This document shows positions 44,070-49,173 of a stretch of DNA of 49,173 bases, one piece after another; position 1 is the stretch's first letter, and every line of letters starts with the position of its first letter. The notes beneath the pieces were generated by a model. That model was given only the letters and a program-made list of their open reading frames with translations. It had not been told where the DNA came from and did not search any database. This DNA is from Spirochaetales bacterium (GTDB lineage Bacteria; Spirochaetota; Spirochaetia; SZUA-6; RPPD01), in the NCBI GenBank assembly GCA_016930675.1, contig JAFGGG010000020.1, forward strand, positions 1 to 49,173. Reading direction: 5' to 3'. A program made the position numbers and the translations under genes.

Positions 44070-44140
44070 CGAATCCTCGGCGATCGTCCGGACAATGAGG
44101 ACATAATGTGGTCGATCGTGAATGGCGATGATTGTAAAAT

Positions 44141-45523
44141 CTATTTTTCTACGATAATCCTGATTTTTAACGATCCATTGTTATCGTAAAGAACGCCGTC
44201 GGGCTCATTAATCCTCAAATAAAGGTTGCCCGATCGCTCGGCGCTTTCAATATCCAAATACTTGCCTACCAGAAAAAGATCGTCCTCGCCCCCGATTCTT
44301 CCTATTAAGGCGCCTTTTTTATAATTTTTAGGTCCGGATGTTTCTCTGTTTTCTCCATCGGCGTCTGTCTGATTGACAGCTCCTGCAACAGCCCAGCTGC
44401 CGGAAACATAATCAATAGTAACGCGGTCGCCTGTGGAAATTTGAATCCCGGTATCCTGCCAGCCTTTTTGGGCCGAGACTCTGAAAATCGATTCTTCTCT
44501 GGATCTTTTTTTGGCTGATGTTTTATCCCTTTTTTCAGGAGTATCAGCTTTGGTATCCTTGGCCGGCGGCTCAGACTCAACGGTGTTATCCTGGGCCTTG
44601 TCCGGCTTCATCCGGAGTTTTTTTATCTCTATCCGTTCAAAAGATTTTAATTTTTCTTTGTTGTCATCCGTAACCGCGCGGGGACGCTCCATTGTCTTGT
44701 TTATCTTCCCGGCCGCTTCCATAATCAGCTCGTTCACCGTATCCAGTTCATTCTGCGACAGCTCCTCTTTTTTATCGATCGCCTTTATTTTATCTTTCAT
44801 GTCATTGACGATGCGTTCGGTTTGTTCGGCAGTGTCTTTATCTATGGTTACCTGCCTGCCGCTTTCTATAACAGGCGCGGAATCTTCTATTTTCCGGATT
44901 AAGGCCGTTATTTTCGGGTTCTTGATTTCCGCTTCCTGGTTTATCTTGCCCGCTTCCGCGCTGTGAGGCAACACCGCCACCTTGCCCTGTTGCACGGCCA
45001 GAACAGTATCCGCAGCGGGCGTAAATTTTACCATGAACTCAGTGCCGCGCACCCCGCACGCGGTAGTGGGGGTACGGATTCTGAAGGATTCTTCTGCGGA
45101 CAACTGGGATACTTTGCACAATACAGTCCCCAATGCGAGAAATATATCCACGGATTCTTTTTCCGGCTCAAGCCAAAAGTCGTCTAATCGGATCTCCGTG
45201 TTTTCTTCGATTCTTACGATCGAGTTTTCGCCGAACTGCAGCTCGCACATTGAATTTGCGCCCACTGCAATCGTTTCCGAGGCATGAACAATACTCCCGA
45301 TCTCAAGGTATTCATCTTCCGTATTACCTTTTACCCGGACCTCGCCGCTTGCGTACGTTACCAAAGCCTCGGTATAGGCTGCGGTTGCACTGCCGGATTC
45401 CAGTTCTTCAACGGAAAACGCCTTGGCGCGCACTGGTCCCTGCTTCGCCTGCGGACATGATATCATAAAAGCACATACAGCCAATATGGAAAGTGTATGA
45501 GCGAATTGTCTTGCCGACCTCAT
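44141..45523 (-). CDS. FecR-domain lipoprotein ending in PA-IL-like lectin domain
   Basis: 460 residues from ATG 45523, with AAAGGAAG upstream; the longer frame lacks a signal start. Lipobox CAFMISC. Residues about 40-170 are a FecR domain (GEVRVKGNTEDEYLEIGSIV, LQFGENSIVRIEENTEIRL, RIRTPTTACGVRGTEFMVKF, VLAVQQGKVAVLP). Then comes a charged coil rich in Lys, Glu and Asp (residues 190-340). The C-terminal 120 residues (GWQDTGIQISTGDRVTIDY, SGSWAV, YKKGALIGRIGGEDDLFLVG, LYLRINEPDGVLYDNNGSL) match the galactose-binding PA-IL/LecA fold. Function is inferred: an envelope sugar-binding protein with a FecR scaffold. Confidence 0.85.
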   Translation of the reverse strand: MRSARQFAHTLSILAVCAFMISCPQAKQGPVRAKAFSVEELESGSATAAYTEALVTYASGEVRVKGNTEDEYLEIGSIVHASETIAVGANSMCELQFGENSIVRIEENTEIRLDDFWLEPEKESVDIFLALGTVLCKVSQLSAEESFRIRTPTTACGVRGTEFMVKFTPAADTVLAVQQGKVAVLPHSAEAGKINQEAEIKNPKITALIRKIEDSAPVIESGRQVTIDKDTAEQTERIVNDMKDKIKAIDKKEELSQNELDTVNELIMEAAGKINKTMERPRAVTDDNKEKLKSFERIEIKKLRMKPDKAQDNTVESEPPAKDTKADTPEKRDKTSAKKRSREESIFRVSAQKGWQDTGIQISTGDRVTIDYVSGSWAVAGAVNQTDADGENRETSGPKNYKKGALIGRIGGEDDLFLVGKYLDIESAERSGNLYLRINEPDGVLYDNNGSLKIRIIVEK

Positions 45524-45650
45524 GGTGCTTCCTTTCTTCATTATTAGTATAGTGCACATATTATTTTTTTCCATACCAAATACTTCGGCCACGGCATGGG
45601 CTATGTTCTGCCGCCGCTTTTTTTAATTTAAATTGTAGGAGTGTGTTTAC

Positions 45651-45706
45651 ACTACGGATGTGCGTGGATGTTCACGAATGCACGCGAACGATCTCGGCGG
45701 ATTCGA
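45651..45706. repeat. Dispersed CGGATG-type intergenic repeat
   Basis: Contains ACGGATGTGCGTGGATG, TTCACGAATGCACGCG and GGCGGATTCG, a three-word copy between two minus-strand genes. Confidence 0.55.
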
Positions 45707-45777
45707 AGGACATAAGTACATCGTCAAAGCAATCGGAGTCGAAATAAGCTTTACTGGGTACTTCAAATTACCATCAG

Positions 45778-48390
45778 TTACTTGTTTTTCGCCCCGGCCT
45801 GCAATAGAATATCTATTATCTCCTGGTTTTCGGCTTCTCTGGCCAGATCCAGGGGCGTTTTGCCTTCTTTATTGTGTATGTCAAGCCTGGCCCCTTTTGC
45901 GAGCAATAATTTCACAACGTCCGCGTGACCTTGGGCGGCCGCCATATGCAGGGCCGAGTCCCGGTCGTTTTTATCCTGAAGGTTGATATTGGCGCCTCTT
46001 TGTATCAGTACCTCGCACACATCAAGGAATCCTTTCCACGCGGCATACATCAACGGCGTAAGTCCCAGGTAGCCGGGTTTGTCGAATTCCTTTATTGCCG
46101 CGGCCAATAATAAAGAAATCTTTTTATAGCCGTGAAGCAGGGCATTATCCAGCAGGGTTTTATTGTATTTATCTGTAATATTGGCGTCCGCGTTGTGCTC
46201 GATCAGCAGCTTGGCGATGGCGGCGTATCCCCGTTTACAGGCAATGCAAAGCGCCGTGCTATTGTATTCGTCTTTCAGCTCGAGATCGACGTTGTGTTTT
46301 AGTAATGCACGCACACTTTCCAATTGACCTGCGTCAACCGCCGTCATCAACGCGGTATCGCCGAAGTCATTTTGAATATTTGGGTCGGCACCGCTTGTTA
46401 AAAGCAGCTCCACGATATCAGCGTGCCCGAGTTCCGCGGCACGCATCAAAGGAGTGCAGCCAGCGTGATCCCTGTATTCAATACCGATGTTATGCTTGAT
46501 TGCCAGACGTATTAATTCATAATTGCCTGATGTGGCCGCGATAATGGGGGTTGCATAGGAGATATATTTTACAATATCGCCCGGCACAGCGTTATGCGCG
46601 CGCAGCACGGCCTTGGCCTCGCTGTGGTTGTGCAGAATGGCCCAGCCCAGGGCGGTAAGGCCGTCGACGTTTTTGGCATTGATGTCGGCGTTGTGCTTAA
46701 GCAGCAATTCAACAACATCGGTATTTCCGTGCGCTGCGGCAATCATCAGCGGCGTCATTCCCAAATCTTCGGCCGCGTCATTAATGCGCGCTTTGTGTGC
46801 AATCAAATATTCCACTATCGCCGGATTACCCTGTTCACACGCTGCCATAAGCGGCGTATAATCCTCGATTATTTTCTGATTCACATCCGCCCCCCGCTCC
46901 ACCAGCAGGCGGATGTATTCCAGATCGTCGGCCTCAAGCGCTGCGGCCATACGATTCCCCTCGTAATCCGGCGCGGCATATTCCCCGGCTGTCCGTTTAA
47001 GCAGTTTTATTATTTTAGGATTCTTCAATTTATCAGCATAATAAAAAACGTCATGTTCTTTTTTATCCACGTAATGAACATCGGCCCCGTGTTTGATCAG
47101 CAGTTCGGTCAGGGCATAGTTGTCCTTTGCCACGGCCAGAGTTAAAGGGCTCAACCCGATATGATTGGGAATGTTGACGTCCGCGCCATGGCGAACCAGG
47201 AATTTCACCATTGCAACATCATCGAAAAACATGGCCTGATACAAAGCCGTGGCCGGAAAATAAGGCGCCGAACAGTAATACCAGGTGGGATAATAGCCGT
47301 TCATATCGGTTTTATGCCCGATTAACAGCTCGAGAAGGGCGTAATTCCTTTTTTCAAAGGCGTACCAGAAGGCGTCCAGTCCCAGAATGTGCTTTTTGGA
47401 AGGATCCGCGCCCCTGTCCAGAAGGTACTCGGCAACTTCAATGTACTGCTTACTGCAGCTCAGCAGCAAAGCGGTGGAGCCGAACTTATCCTGAATATTG
47501 ATGTCGGTTCCTTTATCTAAAAATAACTTTACCAGCTTCAGATCGCCGTTGTACGCCGCGGTCAACAGGGGAATATGATGACTATTTCCCCTGCCGTCAT
47601 CCATATCCGCGCCGTGCTCCAGCAGCAGCCTTACCAGATCGTGATACCCGTACATGGAGGCCCACATTAAAGCGGTTTTCTTATGCCTGTCCTTGCAGTT
47701 CAGGTCGATTCCCTGCCCGATATATTTTTTGACGCTCCCCATGTCATTGTCTTTCACGGCCCGGATAAACATCTCTTCCTTGTTTTGAGGATGGGAGCCG
47801 TTTTGAACCCCCGCTTTTTTCAGGTACAGCGCGGCTTTCCTGCTGCCGGCGAACTCGGCGCAGTCCAGCGCGGTTTGGATTTCATCATCAAAATATTTGT
47901 TTTTATAAAATATATCCGCGTGGTACTCAATTAATAATTCAAAAAGGTCATAATTATTATCTAGCAGGGTGATAAACAATGCCGGGCCTAAGTAATTCCT
48001 GGGAATATTGGGATCCGCTCCTTTTTTTAACAGCAGCTTTACAAGCTCATAGTTTTCATAATGAACGGCCAGGCCGAGTGCCGTATCGCCGGAAAGATCA
48101 TCCTGATAATTCAATTCCGCGCCGTTATTAATCAAAAACTCGGCCATTTCGAATTTGCCCGTGGCGATGCAGTACATGAGGGGTGAATAATGCGGCATCA
48201 GATTTTTGTACCAGTTATCGGTTGTGGAAAATCTCATGTCAATATCAAGGCCCAATTCGATTAATCGTGCCACTTCCGCGGTGTCGTTGTCCAGCAGGGC
48301 CTGGGCGAATCTCATCTCGATACGATAGGCGAACACGCATGTTGAAGATACGAGAAACAGAAGCGCGGCGCACAGCAGTTTTTTCAGTAT
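45778..48390 (-). CDS. Very large exported ankyrin-repeat protein
   Basis: At least 852 residues with about 24-25 ankyrin units to the C-terminus (LLAKGARLDIHNKEGKTPLDLA, IIDILLQAGAKNK). The obvious in-frame start (GTG 48336) falls inside a signal peptide. Going upstream the frame reads KKLLCAALLFLVSSTCVFA, a good Sec signal, beginning at CTG 48387 or ATA 48390. A strong GGGAGG (48399-48404) lies eight bases before the ATA and eleven before the CTG; there is no ATG, GTG or TTG there. Most likely an ATG has mutated to ATA, or a rare start is used. Otherwise the gene is intact and intensely repetitive. Confidence 0.85.
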   Translation of the reverse strand: MLKKLLCAALLFLVSSTCVFAYRIEMRFAQALLDNDTAEVARLIELGLDIDMRFSTTDNWYKNLMPHYSPLMYCIATGKFEMAEFLINNGAELNYQDDLSGDTALGLAVHYENYELVKLLLKKGADPNIPRNYLGPALFITLLDNNYDLFELLIEYHADIFYKNKYFDDEIQTALDCAEFAGSRKAALYLKKAGVQNGSHPQNKEEMFIRAVKDNDMGSVKKYIGQGIDLNCKDRHKKTALMWASMYGYHDLVRLLLEHGADMDDGRGNSHHIPLLTAAYNGDLKLVKLFLDKGTDINIQDKFGSTALLLSCSKQYIEVAEYLLDRGADPSKKHILGLDAFWYAFEKRNYALLELLIGHKTDMNGYYPTWYYCSAPYFPATALYQAMFFDDVAMVKFLVRHGADVNIPNHIGLSPLTLAVAKDNYALTELLIKHGADVHYVDKKEHDVFYYADKLKNPKIIKLLKRTAGEYAAPDYEGNRMAAALEADDLEYIRLLVERGADVNQKIIEDYTPLMAACEQGNPAIVEYLIAHKARINDAAEDLGMTPLMIAAAHGNTDVVELLLKHNADINAKNVDGLTALGWAILHNHSEAKAVLRAHNAVPGDIVKYISYATPIIAATSGNYELIRLAIKHNIGIEYRDHAGCTPLMRAAELGHADIVELLLTSGADPNIQNDFGDTALMTAVDAGQLESVRALLKHNVDLELKDEYNSTALCIACKRGYAAIAKLLIEHNADANITDKYNKTLLDNALLHGYKKISLLLAAAIKEFDKPGYLGLTPLMYAAWKGFLDVCEVLIQRGANINLQDKNDRDSALHMAAAQGHADVVKLLLAKGARLDIHNKEGKTPLDLAREAENQEIIDILLQAGAKNK

Positions 48391-48500
48391 GATGTTATCC
48401 TCCCGCTTTTACTTTTAGTTTAGCGAAGAAGATGCGCCTTATCAATCATACTTTGGTATTAACTGCAGATTCCGCACCGGCGCGGGGCGCGATGACTCTT

Positions 48501-48541
48501 CATGGATGCACGCGGATGCGCGCCGGTTTTTGCGGATGGGT
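48501..48541. repeat. Dispersed CGGATG-type intergenic repeat
   Basis: CATGGATGCACGCGGATGCG, then CGGTTTTTGCGGATGG; a three-word copy in the 200-bp gap between two minus-strand genes. Confidence 0.55.
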
Positions 48542-48590
48542 GCCATTTATATCTATATGAATCTGTGGTTTCATAACCTGTCTCATCTGA

Positions 48591-49173
48591 TTATATGTAA
48601 ACCGCAAATTTGCATACCCGTGAACCGGAAATTGCGGATTCCAACACTTCGACTTTTACGGGTTTTCCCAAAACAGCTTCCCAGTATTTTGCGACAAAAG
48701 CCCTGGAGCAATGGCAGTAGGTAATGGATACCTGCTGTTCCCGGGGCAGTTTGCGGAACAGGCTGCAGTAGCAGCGCATGGGAGTGGAATAGCTGCCTGG
48801 AGTATAATACTGATAGATGACATTGCCTTCATATTCCAATTTTGTTCCCGGCAGCGGTTTTTTAAATTCCGCCTTCAGGAACTCTACCAGGTTATGGAAT
48901 TTCTTTCTTCTTTTGAGCGCGTTTTCAATTACTCTGCTGTTGACCAGGGAGCAGTTGTGCCCGCACTGCTCCATGATCTTTATTCTGTGTTGTTCATCCA
49001 CGAGCTTATCCATTTTTTCGACCGCGCCTTTGCACCAGGCCGCGATGTCCGGTTTGGCGGTGGACTGACGGAGATTGTCGCTCCCATCCATTATACGCTC
49101 TCTTGTTTTTTTACCGGCAACACGCTCGATGCTTATGCCCCATTGTTTTATCATATCAAGATCGGTTTTGCTC
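48591..49173 (-). CDS. DUF6144 / ATC-hydrolase-like protein, 5' end uncertain
   Basis: At least 187 residues. The frame runs open to the window edge with protein-like codons (SKTDLD) before the ATG at 49154, so the true start probably lies outside. The cysteine set is typical of the L-2-amino-thiazoline-4-carboxylate hydrolase-like/DUF6144 group: IMEQCGHNCSLVN, MRCYCSLF, YCHCSRAFVAKYWEAVLGKPVKVEVLESA, VCKFAVYI. In this group a C-terminal CxCS and a final Cys may bind metal. It is cytosolic with no signal. I am sure of the family resemblance, not of the reaction. Confidence 0.7.
   Translation of the reverse strand, partial: SKTDLDMIKQWGISIERVAGKKTRERIMDGSDNLRQSTAKPDIAAWCKGAVEKMDKLVDEQHRIKIMEQCGHNCSLVNSRVIENALKRRKKFHNLVEFLKAEFKKPLPGTKLEYEGNVIYQYYTPGSYSTPMRCYCSLFRKLPREQQVSITYCHCSRAFVAKYWEAVLGKPVKVEVLESAISGSRVCKFAVYI

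Noticed and set aside
1..49173. tRNA, rRNA, CRISPR array, riboswitch or prophage
   Set aside because: I saw no tRNA-like cloverleaf, no regular spaced direct repeats typical of CRISPR, no integrase or phage structural gene, and no recognisable riboswitch core by reading the sequence.

Overview
The window (about 49.2 kb, mixed strands, moderate GC with AT-rich gaps) looks like chromosomal DNA of a Gram-negative bacterium rich in secreted repeat proteins. I favour a spirochaete (Spirochaetota, Treponema-like). The reasons are lipoproteins with relaxed lipoboxes, LacI-type sensor domains fused to HisKA_2 histidine kinases, many exported ankyrin, SH3 and beta-propeller proteins, and several small beta-barrel outer-membrane proteins. 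No rRNA, tRNA or universal marker is present, so the phylum is an inference.

Layout. 1-6 kb: a partial FG-GAP lipoprotein with near-identical 165-168 bp repeats, a beta-barrel protein, a DUF2141 remnant, and a minus-strand run of three overlapping genes for exported proteins. 6-9.2 kb: a radical SAM protein, then a translationally coupled lipoprotein cyclophilin and isochorismatase-like hydrolase. 9.3-14.2 kb: two tandem 792-residue cytosolic LacI-sensor/histidine kinase paralogues. 14.3-21.9 kb: a propeller protein, the TrkH/TrkA potassium uptake pair, a DJ-1/PfpI protein, an undecaprenyl-phosphate sugar phosphotransferase and a Wzi-like outer-membrane protein. 22-37.3 kb: exported ankyrin, SH3 and WD40-like proteins, with a mini-SPFH lipoprotein, a hexuronate-catabolism pseudogene (uxaC fused to a short-chain dehydrogenase, SDR) split by a hairpin-rich mini-element, an NapH-like ferredoxin membrane protein, a MazF-type toxin-antitoxin pair and a 32-residue tandem-repeat protein family. 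37.4-49.2 kb: outer-membrane and Cys-rich proteins, a decay zone (39.3-40.9 kb) with frameshifted gene remnants, an SH3 lipoprotein, an AlkD-like protein, a FecR lipoprotein ending in a PA-IL-like lectin domain, a very large ankyrin protein and a partial DUF6144-like gene.

How it fits together. Most genes carry signal peptides or lipoboxes. The repeat domains (ankyrin, SH3, propeller, FecR, lectin) suggest an envelope-facing set of binding proteins that grows and decays by duplication. Direct signs are one ankyrin gene with a broken partial copy about 10 kb away, an isolated ankyrin tail, and one repeat family present as both a 7-unit and a 1-unit gene. A dispersed intergenic repeat built on CGGATG-type words occurs about nine times, nearly all after 39 kb. 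I see no CRISPR array, complete transposase or prophage. The most unusual items are the hairpin mini-element in the uxaC/SDR chimera, the 32-residue repeat family, the FecR-lectin fusion, the apparently leaderless toxin-antitoxin promoter, and two exported-protein genes whose start codons look mutated or frameshifted.
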